64,000 nt of DNA from Spirosoma sp. KCTC 42546 (lineage in GTDB: Bacteria; Bacteroidota; Bacteroidia; Cytophagales; Spirosomataceae). The notes under the pieces were generated by a model. It was not told where the DNA came from and searched no databases. It was given only the letters and a program-made list of their open reading frames with translations. The stretch covers positions 5,250,501 through 5,314,500 of the forward strand of contig NZ_CP041360.1 of assembly GCF_006965485.1 (NCBI RefSeq). Reading direction: 5' to 3'. Both the position numbers and the translations under genes were made by a program. Of this stretch, positions 45,108 to 54,170 are shown piece by piece. How positions within the stretch are numbered: position 1 is the stretch's first letter; every line of letters starts with the position of its first letter.

Positions 45108-46835
45108 ATGAAAAAGACATTCCACTTACTTGCCATAGCCGCTCTACCCCTACTGGCATTGGCCAAAGGCCCTGGCGATACCGTAAAGCCAGCCAAAGAA
45201 ACGGCGGATAAGGTTTACATCAATGGCAAGATTATTACCGTTGATGCGAAGAACTCGACGGCCCAGGCCGTGGCCGTAAAAGCGGGCAAAATCCTGGCCG
45301 TTGGCTCGGTCAGTGACATCAACAAGTTGAAAGATGGCAAAACGATTGTCGTAGACCTGGGTGGCAAAACGGTCATTCCCGGTCTGATTGATGGTCATAG
45401 CCACTTCATGAGCCTCGAATGGACCAAAACAGCTAACGTAGCCGCTCCCCCCGTTGGACCAGTAAAAACCATAGCCGATCTGGTTGCGGAACTGAAAAAA
45501 TACAAGGCCGAGAAAAATATCCCCGATGGCGAATGGATTAACGGCTTTGGCTACGATGTGGACCAACTGGCCGAAAAACGCCACCCGACTAAAGACGATC
45601 TGGACGGTGCATTTCCCAACAACCCGGTTGTGATTACACACGTTTCCGGACATATGGCCGTGGCCAATTCAGCCGCGCTGAAATCGGCAGGAATCGACAG
45701 CACAACCAAAGATCCTGCCGGGGGTATAATTGTCCGGAAAGATGGCTCCAACGAACCGGCCGGTTTACTTCAGGAGCGGGCGCAAGGGCTTGTCCGGCGC
45801 AACCGCCCGAGCAAAACGCCTACGCTGGACGAACAGCTCAAAACGCTCAAAGATCAGCAGTTGTACTATGCCAGTCAGGGCATCACGACCGCTCAGGACG
45901 GCAGCACCAGTTTTGAATCCCTGCAATTGCTCAAACAAGCCGCCGACCGGGGCGAGTTACTCATCGACATTGAAACCTTACCGTCGTATGGCATTATCGA
46001 CAAAGTGCTGGGCAACCCGGAGTTCAAATACGGAGTATTGGACAAGCATCTGAAACTGAATGGCTTTAAGTTCATGTCGGATGGCTCGCCACAAGGCAAA
46101 ACGGCTTATTTCGGTCAGCCGTATTTAACTAAGGTACCGGGATGTGATAGTGAAGTTTGTCGGGGATTTCCAGTTACCACGCAGGAGCAATTCAACGCAG
46201 CGGTAAAAAAGGGGTTCGAAAACAACATTCAGGTATTTGTCCACTGCAACGGCGACGCGGCCATCGACATGTACATCGAGGCTGTTGAAAACGCCAATCG
46301 GGAGTTGAAAACGACCAGTACCAACCGACGGCCCGTCGTGATTCACTCACAATTTGTGCGCCCCGATCAGTTGGATAAGTACAAGCAGTTAGGCATGTTA
46401 CCAGCCTGCTTTACCAACCACACCTTCTTTTGGGGCGATGTACACGTGCAAAACCTGGGCGAGAAACGGGCTTTCTTTTCGAGCCCACTGAAAACGGCAC
46501 TCAAAAAAGGCATCATTGCTACCAACCATACCGATTTCCCAGTAACTCCTGTAAATCAGCTATTTCTACTGTGGACAGCCGTCAATCGGCAATCCCGTTC
46601 GGGCAAAACCATTGGCCCCGACGAACGACTAACGCCCATTGAAGGCTTGCGAACCATTACGATCAATGGTGCTTATGAATATTTCGAAGAAGCCACAAAA
46701 GGCTCTATCGAACCCGGCAAGCTGGCCGATCTGGTTGTCCTTTCCGACAATCCACTGACCATCGATCCGCAAGCCATTAAAGACCTGGTTGTGCTCGAAA
46801 CCATCAAGGAAGGCAAGACCATCTACAAGCGTTAG
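45108..46835 (+). CDS. exported amidohydrolase (YtcJ/amidohydrolase 3 family)
   Basis: 575 aa with signal peptide (MKKTFHLLAIAALPLLALA). Metal-dependent hydrolase marks: GLIDGHSHFMSLEW (HxH), VITHVSGHMAVANS, QVFVHCNGDAAIDMYIEA, VVIHSQFVRPDQL, and ATNHTDFPVTPVNQ (catalytic Asp). The family removes acyl or formyl groups from amines. Being exported and between a SusD and an SsuD-like gene, it may free an amine (such as an aminosulfonate) from an N-acyl compound; this is inference. Confidence 0.92.
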   Translation: MKKTFHLLAIAALPLLALAKGPGDTVKPAKETADKVYINGKIITVDAKNSTAQAVAVKAGKILAVGSVSDINKLKDGKTIVVDLGGKTVIPGLIDGHSHFMSLEWTKTANVAAPPVGPVKTIADLVAELKKYKAEKNIPDGEWINGFGYDVDQLAEKRHPTKDDLDGAFPNNPVVITHVSGHMAVANSAALKSAGIDSTTKDPAGGIIVRKDGSNEPAGLLQERAQGLVRRNRPSKTPTLDEQLKTLKDQQLYYASQGITTAQDGSTSFESLQLLKQAADRGELLIDIETLPSYGIIDKVLGNPEFKYGVLDKHLKLNGFKFMSDGSPQGKTAYFGQPYLTKVPGCDSEVCRGFPVTTQEQFNAAVKKGFENNIQVFVHCNGDAAIDMYIEAVENANRELKTTSTNRRPVVIHSQFVRPDQLDKYKQLGMLPACFTNHTFFWGDVHVQNLGEKRAFFSSPLKTALKKGIIATNHTDFPVTPVNQLFLLWTAVNRQSRSGKTIGPDERLTPIEGLRTITINGAYEYFEEATKGSIEPGKLADLVVLSDNPLTIDPQAIKDLVVLETIKEGKTIYKR

Positions 46836-46888
46836 GACAACCAGTACAGGACCATCCTGTCTACCAATCCGTTAATCTGCATATACGA

Positions 46889-48055
46889 ATGACTTTATCC
46901 AAAATAGAACCGGTATCTGTCCGAACCCCACAACGCGTTGCTGAAATTTCGTGGTTCGATGACATTATTGGGGGCGATACCGAATACCTGGGCGTACTGG
47001 ACAACAGCCGCCGGAGTAGTTTTGAGCACTGCAAGGATATTGCGCTGGAAGCCGAAAAACTAGGGTTCAGCTCGATCTTATTCCCAACGGCCTATACCGT
47101 CGGACAGGACCCGCTGACGTTTGCAGCAGGGATTGCCACCCTCACCCAGAAAATCAACTTACTGGTGGCTATACGCACCGGCGAATTTCATCCACCTATG
47201 CTGGCCAGGGCGCTGGCGTCGCTCGACCATATGCTCGGAGGGCGGCTGATTCTGAACATTATCAACTCCGATTTGCCCGGCTTCCGCGAAGAACCGGGTC
47301 TGCGGTACGAACGCTGCATCGAAACCATCGAAATTCTGAAACAGGCCTGGACGCAGGATCGCATCAATTACAAAGGCAAATACTACCAAGTCAATTTACC
47401 AACCGACCCAGTAAAACCCTACCAGCAGAATGGCGGTCCACTGCTCTATTTTGGGGGTACATCCAGTGGATCGCGCGACGTTTGTGCCCAATACTGCGAT
47501 GTCTTTCTGAACTGGCCCGAATCGGAAGAAAGCATGTATGAAACCCTCAAGGATATGAGCGCCCGGGCCGCCAGCTATGGACGAAAAATTGATTTTGGCC
47601 TCCGTATCCACGTGATCGTTCGCGAAACGGAAGCCGAAGCCCGCGCCTACGCCAAGCGCCTGATGTCGAAGTTCGATGATCAACGGGGGCTGGAAATCCG
47701 GGCTCGGGGGGAAGATTCACGCTCATTGGGTGTACTTCGGCAAGACCAGCTCCGCGAAACCGGCGATGAAGACGGGTATGTTGAAGACATCCTCTGGACA
47801 CACATCGGTAAGGTATTTTCCGGCTGTGGGGGCGGGCTGGTTGGGAGTGCGGACCAGGTGGTGGCCAAGCTGAATCGGTATATGGACATGGGGTTTCGGT
47901 CGTTCGTGTTTTCCGGGTTTCCACTGATCGAAGAAGCCAACTACTTCGCCAAGCTGGTATTACCGCGCCTGCCCAATGTGTCGATGCCGCGCTTGCAGGG
48001 CAGAATCCCAGCCGAAGAACCCGTTACCCCGTTAACCACCGCCGTGCTCGTTTAA
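46889..48055 (+). CDS. SsuD-like FMNH2-dependent (LLM) monooxygenase (second copy)
   Basis: 388 aa, close paralogue of the first copy with all its family blocks: ISWFDDIIGGDTEYLG, NIINSDLPGFREEPGLRYERC, GPLLYFGGTSSGSRDVC, FGLRIHVIVRETEAEARAY, HIGKVFSGCGGGLVGSADQVV and FVFSGFPLIEEANYF. The cytoplasmic enzyme would release sulfite from a sulfonate with reduced flavin supplied by an unlinked reductase; none is encoded here. It precedes a permease gene by 10 bp, and a sulfite dehydrogenase lies further downstream, which supports sulfite as the product. Confidence 0.91.
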   Translation: MTLSKIEPVSVRTPQRVAEISWFDDIIGGDTEYLGVLDNSRRSSFEHCKDIALEAEKLGFSSILFPTAYTVGQDPLTFAAGIATLTQKINLLVAIRTGEFHPPMLARALASLDHMLGGRLILNIINSDLPGFREEPGLRYERCIETIEILKQAWTQDRINYKGKYYQVNLPTDPVKPYQQNGGPLLYFGGTSSGSRDVCAQYCDVFLNWPESEESMYETLKDMSARAASYGRKIDFGLRIHVIVRETEAEARAYAKRLMSKFDDQRGLEIRARGEDSRSLGVLRQDQLRETGDEDGYVEDILWTHIGKVFSGCGGGLVGSADQVVAKLNRYMDMGFRSFVFSGFPLIEEANYFAKLVLPRLPNVSMPRLQGRIPAEEPVTPLTTAVLV

Positions 48056-48064
48056 CTATACACC

Positions 48065-49504
48065 ATGACTAAAGGAAAGGAACTTGTTGAGATGAAGCGG
48101 GAAATTGGCCTGATCGACGCGACCCTGCTGGCAGCGGGCGGCATGATTGGCTCCGGCATTTTCATTGTCAGTGCCGATGTTACGCGGACTGTTGGCTCCG
48201 CCGGGTGGCTCATCGTTGTCTGGCTCATTGGCGGTTTCATGACCCTGATTGCCGCTGTCAGTTATGGTGAACTCAGTGGCATGTATCCCAAAGCAGGTGG
48301 GCAATATGTGTACCTCAAAGAAGCCTTCAACCCGCTGGTAGCCTTCCTTTACGGCTGGAGTTTATTTGCGGTTATTCAAACCGGAACGATTGCCGCTGTG
48401 GGGGTTTCCTTTTTTAAATTCCTGGCCTACTTTATTCCCGAAGTGAGTGAAGACATTGCTTTGTTTTCCATCGGGAGCTTTCACATTTCCCCGGCTCAGC
48501 TACTGGCCATTGGCATTATTTTCCTCCTCACCTACATCAATACCAAAGGAGTTAAAGGCGGCAAAATAATTCAGACTGTTTTCACGGCAACCAAAGTATT
48601 GAGCCTGATCGGATTGATTGGCTTTGGCCTGATCTATTTGAAACCGGAAGTTTGGGCAACCAACTGGGCCAATGCCTGGCACCTGCAACCGCTCAGCCGC
48701 GATGGGTCGTTTGGTAATTACATCGGCCTACCGGCACTGGGGGGAGCCATTGCGGCTGCACTTACGGGCACTGTTGTTAGTTACGACGCCTGGAACAACG
48801 TGACGTTTGTGGCTAGTGAAATTAAAAATCCGCGCCGGAATATTGGGCTGAGTTTGTTACTGGGCACGTTGCTCGTCACGTTACTTTACGTATCGCTCAA
48901 CGTCATGTTCACCGCTGTGCTGCCGCTGGCGGATATTGCCGGGGCCGAAAAAGATCGCGTGGGCATCACGGCGGCTCAGGCCATCTTCGGGAACGCGGGT
49001 ACCGCCGTCATCGCCATTACCATCTTAATTGCCACGTTCGGTTGTAATAACGGCCTGATTCTATCCGGAGCACGCGTCTATTACAGCATGGCCAAAGACG
49101 GATTATTTTTCAGAAAAACGGCGCACCTCAACAAACACGCCGTACCCGAATTTGCCTTGTGGATCCAGGCGGTGGTCGCTTCACTGCTCTGTTTGAGTGG
49201 GCGCTACGGCGATTTGCTGGATATGATTTCGTTTGTTGTCGTGCTGTTTTATATCCTGACCATTTGGGGTATTTTTATCCTTCGGAAAAAGCAGCCAACG
49301 ATCGCGCGTTCGTACAAAGCGTTTGGCTACCCCGTTTTGCCCGCGTTGTACATCGTAATGGGGATTGCGTTTTGCAGTCTGCTTATCATTTACAAACCCA
49401 TATACACCTGGCCAGGGCTACTGATCGCCCTGATTGGCGTGCCAATCTATTACTGGTTAGTGAAACACAACACCGTACTGACCGATGAAGAAATACATGT
49501 ATAG
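48065..49504 (+). CDS. APC-family amino-acid permease (second copy)
   Basis: 479 aa with about 12 helices. Family signs: EIGLIDATLLAAGGMIGSGIF in helix 1, GELSGMYPKAGGQYVYLKEAF and SYDAWNNVTFVASEIKNPRRNIG. It resembles heteromeric-type amino-acid exchangers and is not a near copy of the first permease. It would import the free amine released outside, or exchange it. It overlaps the cytochrome gene by 20 nt, giving coupled translation. Confidence 0.92.
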   Translation: MTKGKELVEMKREIGLIDATLLAAGGMIGSGIFIVSADVTRTVGSAGWLIVVWLIGGFMTLIAAVSYGELSGMYPKAGGQYVYLKEAFNPLVAFLYGWSLFAVIQTGTIAAVGVSFFKFLAYFIPEVSEDIALFSIGSFHISPAQLLAIGIIFLLTYINTKGVKGGKIIQTVFTATKVLSLIGLIGFGLIYLKPEVWATNWANAWHLQPLSRDGSFGNYIGLPALGGAIAAALTGTVVSYDAWNNVTFVASEIKNPRRNIGLSLLLGTLLVTLLYVSLNVMFTAVLPLADIAGAEKDRVGITAAQAIFGNAGTAVIAITILIATFGCNNGLILSGARVYYSMAKDGLFFRKTAHLNKHAVPEFALWIQAVVASLLCLSGRYGDLLDMISFVVVLFYILTIWGIFILRKKQPTIARSYKAFGYPVLPALYIVMGIAFCSLLIIYKPIYTWPGLLIALIGVPIYYWLVKHNTVLTDEEIHV

Positions 49505-50108
49505 CCTGCGGATGCTGAGTGGTGCGCTCTTACTCATAGCCCTGGATGGCTGTTTTCAGGCAAATGGAAAAGAACGTTCCAGTCTATCCAGCTCGACAAC
49601 TGCGTTGATTAGCCAAGCCGATACCCTTCCCTGGCCCGCCAGCTTTGGGCTGGGACGCCCGGCTACGCAGGCAGAGATTGCCCGTTTAGACATCGACGTT
49701 CGGCCGGATGGGAAAGGATTACCACCCGGTGAAGGAAAAGCCGCTATTGGAAAAGTAATTTTTGCGGCCAAATGTGCGGCCTGCCATGGCGCTGGGGGCA
49801 TAGGAGGCCCAAACGGTTCGCTGGTGAGTACGAACGATCCTACCCGAAAGCGACCCGAAAAAACTATTGGTAATTACTGGCCCTACGCAACTACCGTCTT
49901 CGATTATATCCGGCGGGCCATGCCGTTCAGTCAGCCTGGTTCCCTCACCAATGACGAGGTCTATAACCTGACGGCGTATTTGCTGAACGCTAACGGCATC
50001 ATCGAAGAAAAAGTGGTCATCAATGCCCAGACCTTGCCGAAGGTAGTCATGCCCGCACAAAAATTATTCGTACCCGACGACCGCACAGGTGGCCCAACCA
50101 TCAAGTAA
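49485..50108 (+). CDS. c-type cytochrome, probable electron acceptor of the sulfite dehydrogenase
   Basis: 207 aa. One haem c site FAAKCAACHGAGG (Cys97, Cys100, His101) and a C-terminal region with MPAQKLFVPDD that may give the Met ligand. The N-terminus is hydrophobic with a lipobox-like LDGC at Cys23, so it may be membrane-anchored. Its stop codon is one base before the start of the molybdenum enzyme gene, the arrangement of SorA/SorB or SoxCD pairs, so electrons from sulfite probably pass to this protein. Overlaps the permease by 20 nt. Confidence 0.9.
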   Translation: MKKYMYSLRMLSGALLLIALDGCFQANGKERSSLSSSTTALISQADTLPWPASFGLGRPATQAEIARLDIDVRPDGKGLPPGEGKAAIGKVIFAAKCAACHGAGGIGGPNGSLVSTNDPTRKRPEKTIGNYWPYATTVFDYIRRAMPFSQPGSLTNDEVYNLTAYLLNANGIIEEKVVINAQTLPKVVMPAQKLFVPDDRTGGPTIK

Positions 50109-50109
50109 G

Positions 50110-51351
50110 ATGAAGAAGAAAATTAGTCAAATCGACCAGCTTACGGGTAAAATTTCGCGTCGCACGATGCTTGGGGGAGCGGCAACGGCGGCTGTGGCCA
50201 TCGTTCAGACGGCATCGGGCAAAACGATTCAGGCAGGTGTTTCGGTAGCTGAATTACTGCCCGATGATCCAACAAAGCAAGTCGGTACGCTGGCGGGTGA
50301 AGTGGGGACCCGGTCGACGTTTGAAAAACTCGTCAAGAAACCGTCCGACATTTCGTCGCGCTCGCCCTTACAGGATTTTTATGGCATCATAACGCCATCA
50401 GATCTCCATTTTGAGCGCCATCACGCAGGTGTACCGGCCATTGATCCGACCAAACATGAATTACTGATTCACGGGATGGTCGATAAACCCCTCATTTTCA
50501 CTATCGCTGATCTGAAACGGTTTCCGTCTGTCTCGCGGATTGCGTTTCTGGAGTGTTCGGGTAATTTCCGAACGGGCAAAGAAACCATGTCGCCACAGGA
50601 TGTTTGCGGTCTGACCAGTCAAAGTGAGTGGACAGGCGTTAAACTCTCGACCCTGTTTCGGGAAGTGGGCGTTAAACCCAACGCCAGCTGGTTTCTGGCC
50701 GAAGGCTCCGATGCGGCCGTTATGACCCGCAGTATCCCGGTCAAAAAAGGCTGGGACGATGCCATTATTGCCTACGCCCAGAATGGCGAGGCCCTCCGGC
50801 CCGAGCAGGGTTATCCCGTTCGGTTGTTTCTGCCGGGTTGGGAAGGGAATACATCGGTAAAGTGGCTTCGCCGGATCGAACTCTCCGACCAACCCTACAT
50901 GACCCGCGAGGAAACCTCCAAATACACGGAACCCATCAAAGCCGGAAAATACCGCCAATTCAGCTTCGACATCGACGCCCGCTCGATCATTACGTTTCCA
51001 TCCTATCCTAAAAAAGTGGAGAAGGGCTATATCGAAATCCGGGGTATTGCCTGGAGTGGTCGGGGAAGAGTTGTTCGGGTGGAGGTGAGTACAGATGCGG
51101 GTAAAACCTGGAGTCTGGCAACCCTTCAGGACCCCGTTTTAGACAAAGCACACACGGCCTTCCGGTACCTATGGCAGTGGAACGGTTCGGAAACGGAAAT
51201 TATGAGTCGCGTAACTGACGAAACGGGCTACACCCAACCGACACTCAAGCAATTGGTCGACGCCAGGGGAAGCGAAGTGGGTTATCATTTCAACCCCATT
51301 ACAGCCTGGCAAATCAAGGCCGATGGCCGGGTGTTGTTCAAACCTGAATAG
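50110..51351 (+). CDS. SoxC/SorA-type molybdenum sulfite dehydrogenase, TAT-exported
   Basis: 413 aa from ATG 50110 (an upstream in-frame ATG at 50089 overlaps the cytochrome gene). Twin-arginine signal KISRRTMLGGAATAAVA. Mo-cofactor domain with GIITPSDLHFERHHAGVP, HELLIHGMVDKP and the molybdenum-ligating Cys149 in FLECSGN; then GYPVRLFLPGWEGNTSVKWLRRIEL and a C-terminal dimerisation domain (GYIEIRGIAWSGRGRVVRVEVSTDAGKTW). It oxidises sulfite to sulfate in the periplasm, passing electrons to the adjacent cytochrome. It completes the inferred desulfonation pathway. Confidence 0.93.
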   Translation: MKKKISQIDQLTGKISRRTMLGGAATAAVAIVQTASGKTIQAGVSVAELLPDDPTKQVGTLAGEVGTRSTFEKLVKKPSDISSRSPLQDFYGIITPSDLHFERHHAGVPAIDPTKHELLIHGMVDKPLIFTIADLKRFPSVSRIAFLECSGNFRTGKETMSPQDVCGLTSQSEWTGVKLSTLFREVGVKPNASWFLAEGSDAAVMTRSIPVKKGWDDAIIAYAQNGEALRPEQGYPVRLFLPGWEGNTSVKWLRRIELSDQPYMTREETSKYTEPIKAGKYRQFSFDIDARSIITFPSYPKKVEKGYIEIRGIAWSGRGRVVRVEVSTDAGKTWSLATLQDPVLDKAHTAFRYLWQWNGSETEIMSRVTDETGYTQPTLKQLVDARGSEVGYHFNPITAWQIKADGRVLFKPE

Positions 51352-51407
51352 CATTTACGCTTATGTGAGTGACTTATCGTCTACGTATAATTTGGTCTAA
51401 TATCATC

Positions 51408-51474
51408 TTTTCGTTGACAGGATAAACAGGTTTGATTTTGTCGATAACAAACCTGTTTATCCTGTCAACGAAAA
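51408..51474. terminator. 26-bp perfect hairpin, bidirectional terminator
   Basis: Arms 51408-51433 and 51449-51474 are perfectly complementary with a 15-nt loop; the ends are TTTT/AAAA. It lies between the sulfite dehydrogenase and the convergent DUF4395 gene. It may be a dispersed palindrome used as a terminator. Confidence 0.8.
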
Positions 51475-51610
51475 AAGTCACGAGCCTTATCGAAAGAGCC
51501 AATACGCAATCCCCAGGGTTACAAAATCAGTGAAGGGCTGGTAGGTACCAGCGGATGGCATTTAATACGCTTGTCTGGCAAATCTATCCTTCCTGAAACT
51601 GAGCAGACTA

Positions 51611-52051
51611 TTAGGCAGTTCTGGGAAACAAACGCACATAGAAGGTATATACATAGCAACCCGCACAGAAGCCAACGATAGACTCTAAAGCAGCAAACAG
51701 GACAAGTGTCGCAGTAGGCACAAGGGTGGATATATCCGCCAGGTGAAGACCTAAAATAAGTAAGCTGAAGGCCAGTCCGATTCGGGCAGCGAACCGTTTA
51801 GGAGCCTGATCGGTACCTTTGTAGGGCAGATGCAGCGTCTTTACCAGCTCTTCGGCCAGAGTACCGAATGGACTATATTTACCCAGATCGAAACTCCGCA
51901 GCCCAAAGTCCAGCACCAGTCCTAACGGTATAATAAGCCAGTCACTCAGTAAATACGCGAGCCCACTTGCTAACACGAATCCAGCTACCAAACGGACTTT
52001 CGTTTCATTAATTTGTATCCCGTCAACGGGACACTCAAGGGTCGTATTCAT
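51611..52051 (-). CDS. DUF4395 membrane protein
   Basis: About 146 aa from ATG 52051 (the frame is open to 52090). The start MNTTLECPVDGIQINETKVR has the paired CP motif of the family, followed by four hydrophobic helices and the C-terminal CAGCYVYTFYVRLF. DUF4395 proteins are small membrane proteins often found beside thioredoxin-like genes, as here (the redoxin gene is 45 bp upstream). The CxxC-type pair suggests a redox role, not shown. Confidence 0.88.
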   Translation of the reverse strand: MNTTLECPVDGIQINETKVRLVAGFVLASGLAYLLSDWLIIPLGLVLDFGLRSFDLGKYSPFGTLAEELVKTLHLPYKGTDQAPKRFAARIGLAFSLLILGLHLADISTLVPTATLVLFAALESIVGFCAGCYVYTFYVRLFPRTA

Positions 52052-52096
52052 AATCGTTTCTATTACTAATCTGCCAAAGGGAAGCACCAATCACAC

Positions 52097-52693
52097 TTAT
52101 TGCGGCAGTGCGCTCAACACATCTTCCTGTTGAGTAAATCCCTCAAAGTTTTCGTCCAGGAAATGGTATTGAATTCGGCGAAACCGGTCGATGACGTATA
52201 CCGCAGGTACGTATACGTCTTCCGAAATGCCTGATACGCGATCCCAGATGGGGTCTGTTTCCGAGTAAACCCCAAACCGTCGGGCTACTGAGTTATCGGC
52301 ATCGTACGCCAACAACATGGTCGACAGATCTGTCTGCTGTACCAGATACTTCGGATTCTGATTGGTAAATACCACCATTTGACCGCCTTTTGCCCGAACC
52401 TCGGTAGCCAGTTTTGTTAAGGAAGCCAAAAACGGGCGGGCGTAACCACCCCAGCAAGGGCAATAAAAACTAATTACAATTGGCCCCCGGGTTAGCAGCT
52501 CAGGTAAGCTTACCGTCTGATGGGCGGCATCGACCGTTAGAAGGGATGCCTGCCAATAGTCAGCCGTATCAACCAATGAGAAAAAGGGAACAGATTCTCC
52601 GATTAGTAAAGGACGCACCCGCTCCACAGGCTGGCGATCTTTTACAACGACTGCCCGAACATCGCCCAATTCATTAACCATTTCCAGTGTCAT
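52097..52693 (-). CDS. AhpC/TSA-type thioredoxin-fold protein
   Basis: 198 aa. A redoxin domain is recognisable: VISFYCPCWGGYARPFLASLTKLATEVRAKGGQMVVFTNQNPKY, and DADNSVARRFGVYSETDP, VPAVYVIDRFRRIQYHFLDENFEG. The active-site position reads CPCW, so the reactive cysteine is displaced from the common PxxxC form. No signal peptide, so cytoplasmic. Pairs with the DUF4395 gene in one operon. A peroxide or thiol reductase role is likely. Confidence 0.85.
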   Translation of the reverse strand: MTLEMVNELGDVRAVVVKDRQPVERVRPLLIGESVPFFSLVDTADYWQASLLTVDAAHQTVSLPELLTRGPIVISFYCPCWGGYARPFLASLTKLATEVRAKGGQMVVFTNQNPKYLVQQTDLSTMLLAYDADNSVARRFGVYSETDPIWDRVSGISEDVYVPAVYVIDRFRRIQYHFLDENFEGFTQQEDVLSALPQ

Positions 52694-52914
52694 CGCGTGT
52701 ATTGTTTATGTTTTTAATAATGTTAATCTATATATTAAATAGATTTGTTTTCTAAACAAAGAAGCCAGTTGGTTTACTGACTTAGATTAACCGAGTTCAT
52801 GTAGGCTATGAAATCGTATTGGCAACAAAGGTGATACGCAAATTTTACTTCTGCAAGAAAAATATAAAAAAATGATTATCAACCAGTTGATCAATAGTCT
52901 ATCGGCTTTAGGGA

Positions 52915-52948
52915 TTTTCCTAGTAAATCAGTTGGCTAACTAGGAAAA
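52915..52948 (-). terminator. terminator of the esterase gene
   Basis: 10-bp stem TTTTCCTAGT/ACTAGGAAAA with a 14-nt loop, downstream (minus strand) of the esterase gene. A smaller AGGCT/AGCCT hairpin is at 52962-52978. Confidence 0.7.
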
Positions 52949-52982
52949 CCCCTGATTGTATAGGCTGCTTTATAGCCTTTAT

Positions 52983-53915
52983 TTACTTTTTTAGATAGGT
53001 ATCCAGCCAGTCAAAAATAGCCTGCCGATTAACATCGCTATCGAACATGGTACCGTAATGGGGAGCGCCTGGCACGATGATGAGCCTGTTTTTAACCTTT
53101 GCCAGCGTCAGCCAGGAACTCAGCAAAACAGACTGCGCGGCTGGCACCGACTCGTCTTTCTCGCCCTGAATAATCAGAAACGGGGGATCATTCGTATCAA
53201 TATAGGTGACGGGGCTGGCAATTCTCGCCAGGTCTGGCCGACGTAAGGGAGATGCCCCTAACAGGCGACTTTCAGAAGTAGCCACAGCCGTATCCGAAAG
53301 CGGAGCATCCCGTCGAATCATCGCCAGCAAATCGGCCGGGCCATAGAAATCAACGACGGTTTTGATCTGGAACGACGGCTTTTTCCGATTGGCGTAAAAG
53401 GCAGGTATGAAATTATTGGCCGATAAAGCGAGTAATGACGCCAGGTGACCGCCCGCGGAGAAACCCATTAACGCAATTCGATTTCGGTCATACCCATAGG
53501 TAGCCGCCTGCTGGTATAGAAACTCAAGTGCCTGATTACAGTCCTGTAGTTGAGCCGGAAAAGGTGCCGTTGTACTGTACCGATAGTCGATAGAGGCAAA
53601 AGCGTAGCCTTTTTCCAGAATGGATCGAACGGTGTTTTTCATGTAACTCATGTCGGCGTACTTGTCGTTAAGCATCCAGGCGCCCCCGTGTACCCAAACA
53701 ACCAAAGGTGGATTGGCACCCGATTTGGCGGGTAGATAGATATCCAGTAAATGCCTCTTTAGAGTATCGCCTGCATAGGGTACGTTCGCCACAAAGCGGG
53801 TATCTGCCGGGAAAATCGATTTAACAGGGTTGGTTATCTGGGCCAGACTCGCTGTAGCAGTCATGACCATCAGCAAACAGGATAAAGCAAGCCACTTCAA
53901 TTGCCGGTTCAGCAT
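52983..53915 (-). CDS. exported alpha/beta hydrolase (BD-FAE/esterase-lipase type)
   Basis: 310 aa with signal peptide (MLNRQLKWLALSCLLMVMTATASLAQ). Motifs: LLDIYLPAKSGANPPLVVWVHGGAW (oxyanion hole HGGAW), MGFSAGGHLASLLAL (Ser nucleophile), QGEKDESVP (Asp) and VPGAPHYG (His). It is a serine carboxylesterase of the hormone-sensitive-lipase-like type; substrate unknown. Alone on its strand, upstream of the divergent beta-barrel gene. Confidence 0.92.
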   Translation of the reverse strand: MLNRQLKWLALSCLLMVMTATASLAQITNPVKSIFPADTRFVANVPYAGDTLKRHLLDIYLPAKSGANPPLVVWVHGGAWMLNDKYADMSYMKNTVRSILEKGYAFASIDYRYSTTAPFPAQLQDCNQALEFLYQQAATYGYDRNRIALMGFSAGGHLASLLALSANNFIPAFYANRKKPSFQIKTVVDFYGPADLLAMIRRDAPLSDTAVATSESRLLGASPLRRPDLARIASPVTYIDTNDPPFLIIQGEKDESVPAAQSVLLSSWLTLAKVKNRLIIVPGAPHYGTMFDSDVNRQAIFDWLDTYLKK

Positions 53916-54170
53916 AGGAGATAAGGAGTATTTTAGGATTGGATAACGAGTTCAGAAAGATACGTGTCTGTTGGGGAATCGCATCATTCAGAGACTAGCA
54001 GAACTATTTTTTCGCCTATACGTTGGCTTGTTCACGCATTGGCTCCCTCGTTCCAAGGCCGTCTTTAGTCAGTTCATCCCGTGGAACTACCAGTTCAAAC
54101 AATCTGGTGCTGGATGCAGACAGGTAAACACCCAATTTTGGTGCTGTAAACAACTAAAACTACGTGCATC

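Noticed and set aside
24568..51351. Mobile element carrying the sulfur island
   Set aside because: No integrase, transposase, tRNA target or flanking direct repeats were seen, and the base composition looks like the rest of the chromosome.
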